This document shows, one piece after another, positions 54,612-64,000 of a DNA stretch of 64,000 bases; the stretch's first letter is position 1; each line of letters opens with the position of its first letter. The translations under genes and the position numbers were made by a program. The stretch spans positions 294,001 through 358,000 of the forward strand of contig NZ_JAHVAH010000001.1 of the NCBI RefSeq assembly GCF_019264355.1, in the 5' to 3' direction. The notes under the pieces are model-generated. The model did not search any database and was not told the origin of the DNA. It worked only from the letters and a program-made list of their open reading frames with translations. Origin of the DNA: Sphingomicrobium clamense. GTDB lineage: Bacteria > Pseudomonadota > Alphaproteobacteria > Sphingomonadales > Sphingomonadaceae.

Positions 54612-55540
54612 GCCGCTTCGCTATCCGCGCGGGTCAGCGAGAGGAATACGTCCTCGAGGTCGGGTTCGCGCGTGCGCACGTCGATGACGTCATAGCCCGC
54701 CTCGGCAAGCGCCTTGAGCACCTCGCCCGCATTCACGCGATCCTTGGAATAGGTGATCGCGATCTCCTGCTCGCCGACCCGCTCGACCTTGTCGAAGCAG
54801 CTGTTAGCCGGAAGCGTCTCGGCCGCGCGGTCGAGGCTCACCACGACTTCCTTGTCCTGCGCCTTGGCGAGCAGGTCGCGCGTCGGCTCGTTGGCGATCA
54901 GCCGCCCGTGATTGATGATCGCGATCCGGTCGCACAATTCCTCGGCTTCCTCGAGATAATGGGTGGTCAGCACCACCGTAACGCCCTGCGCGTGGAGCTT
55001 GCGCACATAGTCCCAAAGCTGCTTGCGAAGGTCGATATCGACCCCCGCCGTGGGCTCGTCGAGCACCAGGATGGGGGGCGAATGCACCATTGCCTTGGCG
55101 ACCAGCAAGCGGCGCTTCATGCCTCCGGACAACGTCCGGGCATAGGCATTTGCCTTGTCGGTCAGCCGCATCGCCGCGAGCAGCTCGTCGCTGCGCCGTT
55201 CGCCTTTGGGAATACCGTAGAGCCCGGCCTGGATCTCCAAAGCCTCGCGCGGGGTGAAGAACGGATCGAACAAAATCTCCTGCGGTACGATCCCGATCGA
55301 GCGCTTGGCGTTGCGCGGTTGGGCGTCGATATCGAAGCCCCAGACGGTCGCGCTTCCACTCGTCTTGGTCACCAGCCCGGCGAGGATATTGATCAGCGTC
55401 GACTTGCCCGCCCCGTTGGGCCCGAGAAGCCCGAAAATCTGCCCCCGCGGCACTTCGAAGGTGACGTCCTTCAACGCTTCCTTGCCACCGGCATAGGTCT
55501 TGGACAGCGATTCGATGGAAATGGCGGGCGTTTGCGACAT
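54608..55540 (-). CDS. ABC transporter ATP-binding protein (ABC-2/drug-type)
   Basis: A 310-residue ATPase. Walker A is GLLGPNGAGKSTLI (near 37-50), the signature is TLSGGMKRRLLVAKA, Walker B is ILVLDEPTAGVD, and the switch His is in LTTHYLEEAE. A C-terminal extension (about 225-310) follows the core, as in YadG/NodI-type ATPases that pair with an ABC-2 permease. No permease gene is adjacent, so its partner is elsewhere. ATG 55540 (MSQTPAISIE) is preferred; 55552 is possible. The end overlaps the nadB start by 4 bp. Confidence 0.88.
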   Translation of the reverse strand: MSQTPAISIESLSKTYAGGKEALKDVTFEVPRGQIFGLLGPNGAGKSTLINILAGLVTKTSGSATVWGFDIDAQPRNAKRSIGIVPQEILFDPFFTPREALEIQAGLYGIPKGERRSDELLAAMRLTDKANAYARTLSGGMKRRLLVAKAMVHSPPILVLDEPTAGVDIDLRKQLWDYVRKLHAQGVTVVLTTHYLEEAEELCDRIAIINHGRLIANEPTRDLLAKAQDKEVVVSLDRAAETLPANSCFDKVERVGEQEIAITYSKDRVNAGEVLKALAEAGYDVIDVRTREPDLEDVFLSLTRADSEAA

Positions 55541-55584
55541 GAAACTGCGCATAGCGGGGCTTTGGGGACGGCGCAAAGGGCAGA

Positions 55585-55603
55585 GGTAAACGGCGCATTT
55601 ACC
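55585..55603. promoter_or_regulatory. Short inverted repeat between ABC ATPase and DUF4402 genes
   Basis: GGTAAA-N7-TTTACC, perfect 6-bp arms, in the 109-bp divergent spacer. It may be an operator for either gene; no regulator can be assigned. Confidence 0.2.
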
Positions 55604-55649
55604 ATGACGGGTAAGGCTAATTTGGAATTAACCATCCTAATGGGGCGGC

Positions 55650-56193
55650 ATGAACCGGATCCTGTCCACCATCCTGGCCGGCATCGCCTTCCTCTGCGCG
55701 GTATTCGCGCCCGGGGCCGCACATGCGCAGGCGACGGGCGATGGCGGCGCGACGGTCGAGATCCAGACACCCGTCACGTCCACGAAGCGGTCCGATCTCG
55801 ATTTCGGCACGATCCACAATGCAGCCGACGGCACCGTCCGCATCGATCCCGCGACCGGCGTGCTGACGACCACGGGGGGGCGCGATGCCGATCGGCAGCC
55901 TCACCTCGCGCGCCCATTTCGTCACCGACCGGCCCGGCCTGTCCTTCGTCTATATCCGGTATGATCCGACCGTGACGATGACCCCGGTCGACGGGGTCGG
56001 CGACCCGATCGTCGTGAACCTCGAATTCGCAATGACCAACCGGATATTCGGCTGGAATAGCGGCGCTGGCCAGTATGCGCTCGTCGCGGGTCCCGAGCAG
56101 AATTACTATATCGGCGGGTCCTTCGCGCTCCCCGCCACCCAGGTCGACGGCGCCTATGAGGGCACATTCGAGTTCATCGTCGACAATCCGTAA
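55650..56193 (+). pseudogene. DUF4402-family secreted protein, frameshifted at a G7 tract
   Basis: The first frame (ATG 55650) encodes a signal peptide (about 1-26, ending AHA) and the DUF4402 start KRSDLDFGTIHNAADGTVRI, then loses similarity and stops at 55964. The remainder of the domain, from GGAMPIG to the VDGAYEGTFEFIVDNP end, is in the +1 frame and stops at 56193. The switch lies at the run of seven G at 55874-55880. Removing one G restores a protein of about 180 residues that lines up with the intact paralogue downstream. It is either an inactivated gene, a slippery phase-variable gene, or a sequencing error. Confidence 0.8.
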
Positions 56194-56310
56194 TCTCCGC
56201 AATGCCGCGATCGTTACGGATCAGGGTTAATTCTACGTTGTCCCTAAACGGTGAGTTTATGATCATCGATCGGCGTCAATTTATTGTTCACCAATCGGGG
56301 GACGAGACCC

Positions 56311-56835
56311 ATGACGTTGAAGACTACTGCCGCCGCGCTTTCGATCGCGGGAACGATGATGCTGGCAAGCCCGGCAATGGCGCAGGACGCAACCGACTAT
56401 GACGGCAGCGCGCAGGCGCTCGTGCTGGTCCCGCTCCAGCTCACCAAGATCGCCGATCTCGATTTCGGGACGGTTATTCGCGGAACGACCGACGGCACGG
56501 TCGTGATTTCCGCGTTCGGGTCCGCGCGCGCGGCCGGCGGCGGGGTCACGCTGCATCCTGGTGACGAGGGCAACCGCGCCGAGTTCGCGACCGCGGCAAC
56601 TCCGGGACAACAGGTCGACTTCACGCTCACCTACCCGGTTGGTGGGGTGCTGAGCGACGGGAATGGCAACGACGTCACCCTGCAGGCGCTCTTCCTCGAC
56701 GGACCGTCGTCGCGCACCGCCGATCCGGTCCTGGGCGTCATCTTCGTCAATGTCGGTGGCATCGTCGAAGTCCCTGCCAACCAGGTCGATGGCGAATATA
56801 CCGGCACCTTCACGCTCACCGCTGAATATAACTAG
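56311..56835 (+). CDS. DUF4402-family secreted protein
   Basis: A 174-residue exported protein. The signal peptide spans about 1-24 (cleavage after AMA). The domain has KIADLDFGTVIRG, DGTVVISAFG, a GGGVTLHPG strand and the typical end ANQVDGEYTGTFTLT. DUF4402 proteins are beta-rich, pilin/spore-coat-U-like surface proteins of unknown role. ATG 56311 gives the signal peptide directly; 56284 is an in-frame alternative. It is the paralogue of the frameshifted gene 118 bp upstream. Confidence 0.85.
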   Translation: MTLKTTAAALSIAGTMMLASPAMAQDATDYDGSAQALVLVPLQLTKIADLDFGTVIRGTTDGTVVISAFGSARAAGGGVTLHPGDEGNRAEFATAATPGQQVDFTLTYPVGGVLSDGNGNDVTLQALFLDGPSSRTADPVLGVIFVNVGGIVEVPANQVDGEYTGTFTLTAEYN

Positions 56836-56882
56836 GTCCGACGTGATTGAAGGGCTTCTCGCGTGCTGCTAACGCGTGGCCC

Positions 56883-57077
56883 ATGAGCACGATTCCTCCG
56901 CCCGAGACCATCAAGGTCAAGGAACTTCGCGTCGCCTGTGACGGTGGCGGCGACATCGCCCCAGCGCTCGGCCATCCGCGCGTGTATCTCCACATCGACG
57001 ACAACGGCTATGTCGAATGCGGCTATTGCGATCGCCGCTTCGTCCTTGAAGGCGGGCCCGCGGATACCGATAGTTAG
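56883..57077 (+). CDS. CHCC zinc-finger protein, NDUFS6-like
   Basis: A 64-residue protein. HPRVYLHID followed by GYVECGYCDRRFVL provides the His/Cys set (Cys-His-Cys-Cys) of the zf-CHCC family, whose mitochondrial member NDUFS6 is an accessory subunit of complex I. ATG 56883 is chosen for the short N-terminus; 56847 is in frame. It ends 3 bp before tldD, so the two probably form an operon. Confidence 0.88.
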   Translation: MSTIPPPETIKVKELRVACDGGGDIAPALGHPRVYLHIDDNGYVECGYCDRRFVLEGGPADTDS

Positions 57078-57080
57078 GGG

Positions 57081-58502
57081 ATGGATCCCCGAAACTACCT
57101 CTATCGCGACGGTGCCCTCGATCCCGATGGCGCTCGCATACTCGCTGCCCGACACCTCTCGCCACATGACGATGGCGAACTCTATCTCCAATATCGCGCG
57201 ACCGAGAGCTTCTATTTCGACGATGGTCGACTGAAGCAGGCCGATTATTCGACCGATAGCGGTTTCGGATTGCGCGGCGTCTCTGGCGAGACGACCGCTT
57301 TTTCGCATGCCAACGAAATCAGCGCTGCCGCAATCGACCGAGCGGCTGCGACCCTGTCGCTGCTCGACCCTTCCGCGCAGGGCCCGGCGACGGCACCGCG
57401 CCGCACCAACACGCACCTCTATACGGACGGCGATCCGCTATCGGCGGTGCCGTTCGCGAAAAAGGTCGCGCTGTGCCAGGAAATCGAGGCCGCAGCCCGC
57501 GCCCGCGATCCGCGCATCGACCAGGTCGCGGTCAGCCTCGCGGGAAGCTGGGCAGTGGTGGAGATCGTGCGTCCCGACGGCTTCGTCGCCACCGACATCC
57601 GCCCGCTCGTGCGCCTCAATTGCCAGATCGTCATGAAAGATGGCGATCGGCGTGAGAGCGGCAGTTCGGGTTTTGGCGGGCGTCACCTATATGACCGCCT
57701 GTTCGATCGCGACGCCTGGAACACGATGCTCGACGAGGCGGTGCACCAGGCCGACACCAACATGCGCGCCGAGGCCGCGCCCGCCGGCGAGATGCAGATC
57801 GCGCTCGGTTCGGGCTGGTGCGGCGTATTGCTCCACGAAGCGGTCGGCCATGGCCTCGAAGGCGACTTCAACCGCAAGGGCACGAGCGCTTTTTCGGGCA
57901 AGATCGGCCAGCGCGTGGCCGCGCCCGGCGTCACGGTCGTCGACGAAGGTTCGATCGCGGACCGACGCGGTTCGCTTACCATCGACGACGAAGGCACACC
58001 CACGGGCCGCACTGTCCTGATCGAGGACGGCATTCTCAAGGGCTATATGCAGGATCGCCTGAACGCTCGCCTGATGGGGGTCGAGCCCACCGGCAACGGC
58101 CGCCGCCAGTCTTACGCCCACGCGCCCATGCCGCGCATGACTAACACCTTCATGCTCGGCGGCAACGATGATCCGGACGAGCTGGTCAGCCGTGTGAAGG
58201 ACGGCATCTATGCCAAGAGCTTCGGTGGCGGGCAGGTCGACATCGTCAGTGGGAAATTCGTCTTCGGCTGCACCGAGGCCTACCGCGTGAAGAACGGGAG
58301 GATCCTCCACCCGGTAAAGGGCGCGACGCTGATCGGCGACGGCCCCACCGTCCTCACCCGCGTGTCGGGCATCGGCAACGACATGGCGCTCGACAAGGGC
58401 GTCGGCATGTGCGGCAAGGGCGGCCAGTCGGTCCCCGCAGGCGTGGGTCAGCCCACCTTGCTCATCGACGCGCTGACCGTCGGCGGCACCGAGGCCGCAT
58501 GA
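57081..58502 (+). CDS. tldD: Metalloprotease TldD
   Basis: Zinc protease subunit that works with TldE (PmbA) on unfolded peptides, antitoxins and RiPP precursors. It has 473 residues. The metal site HExxxH is in LLHEAVGHGLEGD (near residue 250), and SFGGGQVDIVSGKFVFG and the distal Cys of FGCTEAYRV are conserved. TldE is not adjacent. It overlaps the DUF2007 gene by ATGA. Confidence 0.95.
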   Translation: MDPRNYLYRDGALDPDGARILAARHLSPHDDGELYLQYRATESFYFDDGRLKQADYSTDSGFGLRGVSGETTAFSHANEISAAAIDRAAATLSLLDPSAQGPATAPRRTNTHLYTDGDPLSAVPFAKKVALCQEIEAAARARDPRIDQVAVSLAGSWAVVEIVRPDGFVATDIRPLVRLNCQIVMKDGDRRESGSSGFGGRHLYDRLFDRDAWNTMLDEAVHQADTNMRAEAAPAGEMQIALGSGWCGVLLHEAVGHGLEGDFNRKGTSAFSGKIGQRVAAPGVTVVDEGSIADRRGSLTIDDEGTPTGRTVLIEDGILKGYMQDRLNARLMGVEPTGNGRRQSYAHAPMPRMTNTFMLGGNDDPDELVSRVKDGIYAKSFGGGQVDIVSGKFVFGCTEAYRVKNGRILHPVKGATLIGDGPTVLTRVSGIGNDMALDKGVGMCGKGGQSVPAGVGQPTLLIDALTVGGTEAA

Positions 58503-58708
58503 GTCTCGTCGAGCTCGCCAAGTTCAGGACCAAGGTCGAGGCCGACCTCGCCCGGCTCGAGCTCGAAAGCCACGGCATCCCGTCGATGATCTTCGACGCG
58601 GGGCTCAATTCCATGTTCGGTGGCGGCGGGATGATCGCGGTCCGCCTGATGGTCGATGACGAGGACCGCGACGAGGCCGCGGCGATCCTTACGAAAGCAG
58701 GTGGTTGA
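58499..58708 (+). CDS. DUF2007 domain protein
   Basis: A 69-residue PII-like small protein: FRTKVEADLARLELESHGIPS then VRLMVDDEDRDEAAAIL is the DUF2007 (putative prokaryotic signal transducer) pattern. ATG 58499 overlaps the tldD stop as ATGA. Its end overlaps the convergent sulfurtransferase-like gene by 20 bp. Function unknown. Confidence 0.85.
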   Translation: MSLVELAKFRTKVEADLARLELESHGIPSMIFDAGLNSMFGGGGMIAVRLMVDDEDRDEAAAILTKAGG

Positions 58709-59092
58709 TCGGCGCGAGGCTATAGCCCGCGCCTTCCGCCGCCGCTTCCAGCTCCTCACGATCGACACCGTCTTCGTTGCGCGCAAGTGCCCAGAGCAGG
58801 GTCGAGCGCGTGCCCGACCGGCAGAAGCCCAGCACCTTCGCGTCGCCCGCAGACGACAGCGCCTCGCGCATCTCGTCGACTTCGGCGGGGCTGATGCCGT
58901 GTCCGACCGGAATATGCGCGTAGCCGATGCCTTCCGCCTCGGCCGCTTCGCGAATCTCCCGCGATTTGGGCTGCCCTGGCTCCTCGTCGTCGGGCCGGTT
59001 GTTGATGATCATCGCCACGCCAGCATTCTTGAGCGCGGCGATATCGCCCGGCTGCACCTGCGGTGCCACGAACATGGTGTCGGTCAGTCTCT

Positions 59093-59096
<4 letters not shown>
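58689..59096 (-). CDS. TIGR01244-family phosphatase/sulfurtransferase-like protein
   Basis: A 135-residue protein with the fold of dual-specificity phosphatases. The N-terminus FVAPQVQPGDIAALKNAGV and INNRPDDEEPGQP match the beta-lactamase hydrolase-like (Blh) group. The active-site loop is GFCRSGTRS, with the Cys followed by Arg after four residues rather than the five of a classical phosphatase. Possible sulfur transfer or phosphatase activity is undecided. It is coupled to recQ by ATGA. Confidence 0.8.
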
Positions 59097-60853
<1,757 letters not shown>

Positions 60854-60927
60854 GCCCCCGCGCTAACCGCTCGCCCGACCCCGATGCAAGCTTGCATCGC
60901 GATTCCCGTCCCGCCACAGTCACCCCA

Positions 60928-62388
60928 ATGACCGTCAGCGTAGACATGGGCACCGACCTCTCGGGCCAGCCCGTCACCATCGATCTGGAAGAATTGCTCG
61001 CGACCCGCCTGCTCGTGCAGGGCAATAGCGGGAGCGGCAAGTCGCACCTTCTCCGCCGCTTGCTCGAGAAGAGCGCGGGACAGGTCCAGCAGGTCATCGT
61101 CGATCCCGAGGGCGAATTCGTCACGCTGGCCGACAAATATGGCCACGTCGCCATCGAGGCTTCCGACCATAGCGAGACCGAAATCGCCAAGCTCGCCGCC
61201 CGCGTCCGCGAGCACCGCCTGTCCGTCGTGCTCAGCCTTGAAGGGCTCGAAGCCGACGGCCAGATGCGCTGCGCCGCCGCCTTCTTGAACGGCCTGTTCG
61301 ACGCCCCGCGCGATCACTGGTTTCCGATGCTGGTCGTCGTCGACGAAGCGCAGATGTTCGCGCCGACCAGCGGCGGAGAGGTCCCCGAGGAAGTTCGCCG
61401 CGCCAGTCTCGGCGCGATGACCAATCTCATGTGCCGGGGCCGCAAGCGCGGGCTCGCCGGCATCATCGCGACGCAGCGCCTCGCCAAGCTTGCCAAGAAT
61501 GTCGCGGCCGAAGCCTCAAACTTTCTCATGGGCCGAACTTTCCTCGATATCGACATGGCGCGTGCCGCCGACCTGCTCGGCATGGAGCGGCGCCAGGCCG
61601 AGCAGATTCGCGACCTCGATTGCGGACAGTTTCTCGGTCTCGGTCCCGCGATCACCCGCCGCCCCCTGAAAGTAAAGATTGGCGCGGTCGAAACCGGCCC
61701 GCGCGAAGGCACGCCAAAGCTCATGCCGCTGCCCGAGGCGGCCCCCGAGAATGTCGACAGCCTGCTGTTCGACGGGCTCGAGGATGCGCCCATGCCCGCA
61801 CCCCCGCCCAAGGCCGAGCCCAAGCCCATCCCGTCCGAACAGATGATGGCTGACCTTGCCGCGTCGGTGCAGGCCAAGCGCAACGCCGCGCAGCCCGACG
61901 TGCCCGAGGCCGATCCGCAAGAGGTCGCAGCCGTCGTCGCGAAGGTGCTCGAAGACATCGTCGCCGACGAGGACAGCGCCAACCGCCCCACCTCCCTACT
62001 ATTCCAAGATTTTTCGGTCCGATGTCGCATGGGTGGGGTGCCGCAGGCTCCGCTCGACCTCGCCGAATTCACCCGCCGGCTATCTGCAGCACGCGCGGGC
62101 ATCTACTCCTCACTCGACGAGGAATGGGGCGACGCGATTGCTGCTGCAGACGGTCTCCCAGAGGACATGCTTGGACCCTATCTGCTGCTCGCGCGCGCCG
62201 CACGCGACGGTGCCCCCTGCCCCTCGGACGAAGACATCGCGCAGAGCTACGGCACCGCCAGCCTCGGCCGCGCGCGCCGCCTCGTCTCCTACATCGAAAG
62301 CCGCGAGCTGATCGTCACCCGCACCGACCTGTCGGGCAAGCGCTCGATCGCCATCCCCGCACTCGGCTGGACCACGGCGGCGGCCTAG
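60928..62388 (+). CDS. HerA-like DUF87 ATP-binding protein
   Basis: A 486-residue ATPase of the HerA/FtsK class. Walker A is VQGNSGSGKSHLLRRLL (about 30-46) and Walker B is MLVVVDEAQMFAP. RKRGLAGIIATQRLAKLAKNVA matches the sensor region of DUF87 proteins. The C-terminal third is Pro/Ala-rich, then ends in a helical domain that resembles a winged helix. ATG 60928 is chosen because the first 12 residues upstream lack similarity. No NurA partner is adjacent; the role is unknown. Confidence 0.85.
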   Translation: MTVSVDMGTDLSGQPVTIDLEELLATRLLVQGNSGSGKSHLLRRLLEKSAGQVQQVIVDPEGEFVTLADKYGHVAIEASDHSETEIAKLAARVREHRLSVVLSLEGLEADGQMRCAAAFLNGLFDAPRDHWFPMLVVVDEAQMFAPTSGGEVPEEVRRASLGAMTNLMCRGRKRGLAGIIATQRLAKLAKNVAAEASNFLMGRTFLDIDMARAADLLGMERRQAEQIRDLDCGQFLGLGPAITRRPLKVKIGAVETGPREGTPKLMPLPEAAPENVDSLLFDGLEDAPMPAPPPKAEPKPIPSEQMMADLAASVQAKRNAAQPDVPEADPQEVAAVVAKVLEDIVADEDSANRPTSLLFQDFSVRCRMGGVPQAPLDLAEFTRRLSAARAGIYSSLDEEWGDAIAAADGLPEDMLGPYLLLARAARDGAPCPSDEDIAQSYGTASLGRARRLVSYIESRELIVTRTDLSGKRSIAIPALGWTTAAA

Positions 62389-62456
62389 GGTTCATGGGGC
62401 AGTCATCGAGTAGCCCCGACAGTCTGCGCGCCTCGAAACGGAAAGGGAGTTTCGCG

Positions 62457-63551
62457 ATGCACTCTGCCGTCGTCTCGATGACTGGCCTCGCACTGGCGGC
62501 CTGCCAGGCGGAGGCGCCTGATCCCGACCTCTCTTTCGTCATCGAGGAGATGCGAGCCACCGGTGGCGAGAATGCGCTGCTCGTTGCGGACATCGACGCC
62601 GATGGCATCCCCGACCTCATCACGGCGTCGCAGGACCACGGCACGGTCACGGTGTGGCAGCGCGATGCCGACGCTTTTCTCACCCCGCGCCACACAATCG
62701 ACGCTGGCGCCATGCCCAATTGGCTGGCCGATGCCGACATGGATGGAGACGGCCATGTCGACCTGCTGATCGCCAATCACGAACAGCGCTTCCTGACGAT
62801 CCTTCACGGTGACGGCGCGGGCGCGTTCGGCCGGCCCGAACGCATCGCCCTGCCCGACGCGCTCGGACCGCATCCGCACATGGCGCGCCCTGCCGACCTC
62901 GACGGCGACGGGCGGATGGATGTCGTGGTCGACAGCCCCGAGAGCGGGCAGCTCTTCTTCTTTCATCGGCGCGACGACGGCTGGGAGATCGAGACGATGG
63001 ACGCCAGCGGCGCGCCCTATCTCGGCTTTGCCCTGGCCGATCTCGATGGCGACGGCGCGATCGACTTCGTGCTTCCCAACCCCGACCATGTCGCCGTCCG
63101 GCTGTCGTCGCGCGACGGGCCGATCACGCTCGCCGCCAGCGGCGCCTTTGCCGTGCTGGTCGCGGACATCAATGGCGATGGACATGACGACATCGTCGCC
63201 GCGCTCGAGGGTGGCGGCGACAATGTCCTGCTCTACGCGGGCGACGGCACGGGCGGCTTCGCCGAGCGCCCCACGCACCGCTTCGCCATGGCCTCGGGCG
63301 GCAAGGGGCTGGCGAGCGGCGACATGGATGGCGACGGGATCACCGACATTGGCGTGTCGAGCTGGAATGGCGGCCTTGCGCTGCTTCGCGGCAGCCACGC
63401 CGAGCCGGAATTGGTCGACCTGCCGCTTGGCTCACTCTCGGCGCCATGGGGGATTGCGGCTGGTGACATCGATGCCGATGGCCGCGCCGAACTCTTCGTC
63501 GCCGACGGAGCGAGCGACGCAATGATCATGATCCGCTGGAACGCGCCCTAG
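62457..63551 (+). CDS. FG-GAP/VCBS repeat lipoprotein, predicted seven-bladed propeller
   Basis: A 364-residue protein with a short lipobox (LALAAC, Cys16). Seven DxDxDG calcium-type loops start at residues 45, 93, 147, 195, 237, 289 and 337, about 48 residues apart, the count expected for an integrin-like seven-bladed beta-propeller. ATG 62457 follows a good AAAGGGAG site; ATG 62394 would add a basic n-region (ASKRKG) and is a credible alternative for a lipoprotein signal. It is convergent with the barrel gene by 4 bp. Ligand unknown. Confidence 0.82.
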   Translation: MHSAVVSMTGLALAACQAEAPDPDLSFVIEEMRATGGENALLVADIDADGIPDLITASQDHGTVTVWQRDADAFLTPRHTIDAGAMPNWLADADMDGDGHVDLLIANHEQRFLTILHGDGAGAFGRPERIALPDALGPHPHMARPADLDGDGRMDVVVDSPESGQLFFFHRRDDGWEIETMDASGAPYLGFALADLDGDGAIDFVLPNPDHVAVRLSSRDGPITLAASGAFAVLVADINGDGHDDIVAALEGGGDNVLLYAGDGTGGFAERPTHRFAMASGGKGLASGDMDGDGITDIGVSSWNGGLALLRGSHAEPELVDLPLGSLSAPWGIAAGDIDADGRAELFVADGASDAMIMIRWNAP

Positions 63552-64000
63552 CGCAGCGGCTTGCGGAAGCGTAGCGCGACCCCCTTGTCGTCGGGCATGG
63601 CCGCGATATGGCCCGGCTCGCGCCGCCAAAAGGCATTGGCATCGAGCCGCCCGCCCAGCACGCTCCAGCCATAGGTCGCCTCGACGTCGATCTCGCGCCC
63701 GCTCGGCGTCAACGACACCAGCCGCAGTTCGGTGCCCGGGGTCATGGTGACATAATCGAACGACGTCGGCGCATTTGCCATCAGCCCGCCATTCTCCACG
63801 CGCAGCGGTTGGCTGACACGAAGCCCGAACGGCCCCTTGCCGAGCGCCACCGCCCAGCCCTGGCTGTCGAGCCGACCACCGGTGAACAGCGCGTCGCGCC
63901 CGCGCGCCTCGGTCCGCCCACGACGCCATTCGCCCGCCAGCGTCCAGCGTCCGAGTTCGACCGCAGCGCCGAGGTCGAGGAAGTGGCTGATCGCTCCGTC
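63548..64000 (-). CDS. C-terminal beta-barrel part of an outer-membrane protein, probably an S8 peptidase autotransporter (cut by window edge)
   Basis: The frame enters from the right edge; the last 150 residues are visible. They consist of alternating amphipathic strands, and the wording VSQPLRVENG, APTSFDYVTM, LTPSGREIDVEA, DANAFWRREPGH and DDKGVALRF is that of barrel ends I associate with subtilisin-type autotransporters of sphingomonads. The final residues are KPLR, not the usual terminal Phe. The catalytic part lies outside the window, so the peptidase identity is inferred. Confidence 0.6.
   Translation of the reverse strand, partial: DGAISHFLDLGAAVELGRWTLAGEWRRGRTEARGRDALFTGGRLDSQGWAVALGKGPFGLRVSQPLRVENGGLMANAPTSFDYVTMTPGTELRLVSLTPSGREIDVEATYGWSVLGGRLDANAFWRREPGHIAAMPDDKGVALRFRKPLR

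Overview
This is a high-GC window carrying ordinary, densely packed bacterial chromosome, most likely from an alphaproteobacterium of the Sphingomonadales. The pointers are a mitofilin/Mic60-like gene beside hemC-hemD, an SDHAF4-type protein ending in GDWEKKGIAIDF, a CHCC zinc-finger protein like mitochondrial NDUFS6, tandem DUF4402 secreted proteins, and a terminal beta-barrel of the kind I associate with sphingomonad S8 autotransporters. Assignment rests on recognised protein families, not on a search. No insertion sequence, prophage, CRISPR array or rRNA was seen.

Layout. 1-6.2 kb: housekeeping genes (start of ftsK, a UbiH-type hydroxylase, a DoxX-like protein, galE, a LON-domain protein, a thioredoxin-TPR protein) and tRNA-Gly(GCC). 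6.2-17.2 kb: an ABC-type (group 2/3) capsule locus, with Kdo synthesis and linker genes (kdsD, kdsB, kdsA, kpsC) on + and kpsS-kpsD-kpsE-kpsT-kpsM on -, meeting tail to tail. No serotype glycosyltransferases are present. A PhyH dioxygenase and a HAD phosphatase follow. 18.9-35.6 kb: a complete tryptophan operon on - (aroF-trpE-trpG-trpD-trpCF-trpB-trpA) behind a trpL attenuator, divergent from a complete histidine operon on + (yerC-like regulator, hisG, hisD, a hisC-hisB fusion, hisH, hisA, hisF, hisIE), with hisN close by. 35.6-47.3 kb: a prolyl-hydroxylase-like protein, a class A beta-lactamase-like serine hydrolase, mic60-like, hemD, hemC, tsaD, gpsA, an SDHAF4-like gene, rsmB, rpe, a heparinase II/III-like gene and purH. 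47.4-64 kb: a flippase, polA, a small membrane protein behind an FNR-type site, an FNR-type regulator, nadB, an ABC ATPase, two DUF4402 genes (one frameshifted), tldD, recQ, a HerA-like ATPase, a seven-repeat FG-GAP lipoprotein and the end of a beta-barrel protein.

The most notable biology is in the amino-acid island. HisC and the HisB dehydratase are one continuous 545-codon reading frame. The HisB half, like HisG, HisA, HisIE, TrpE and TrpCF, resembles the enterobacterial forms as I remember them. In enterics that dehydratase is instead fused to a HAD phosphatase, which is absent here; a separate IMPase-type HisN sits about 4 kb downstream of the fusion and can supply the activity. The trp operon has a readable attenuator: a 29-codon leader peptide with WWW plus a fourth Trp, predicted leaderless, an 11-nt antiterminator pairing, and a U-tailed terminator. 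It places the first shikimate-pathway enzyme under the same control. Nearly all genes in both operons overlap by 1-14 bp, which suggests translational coupling.
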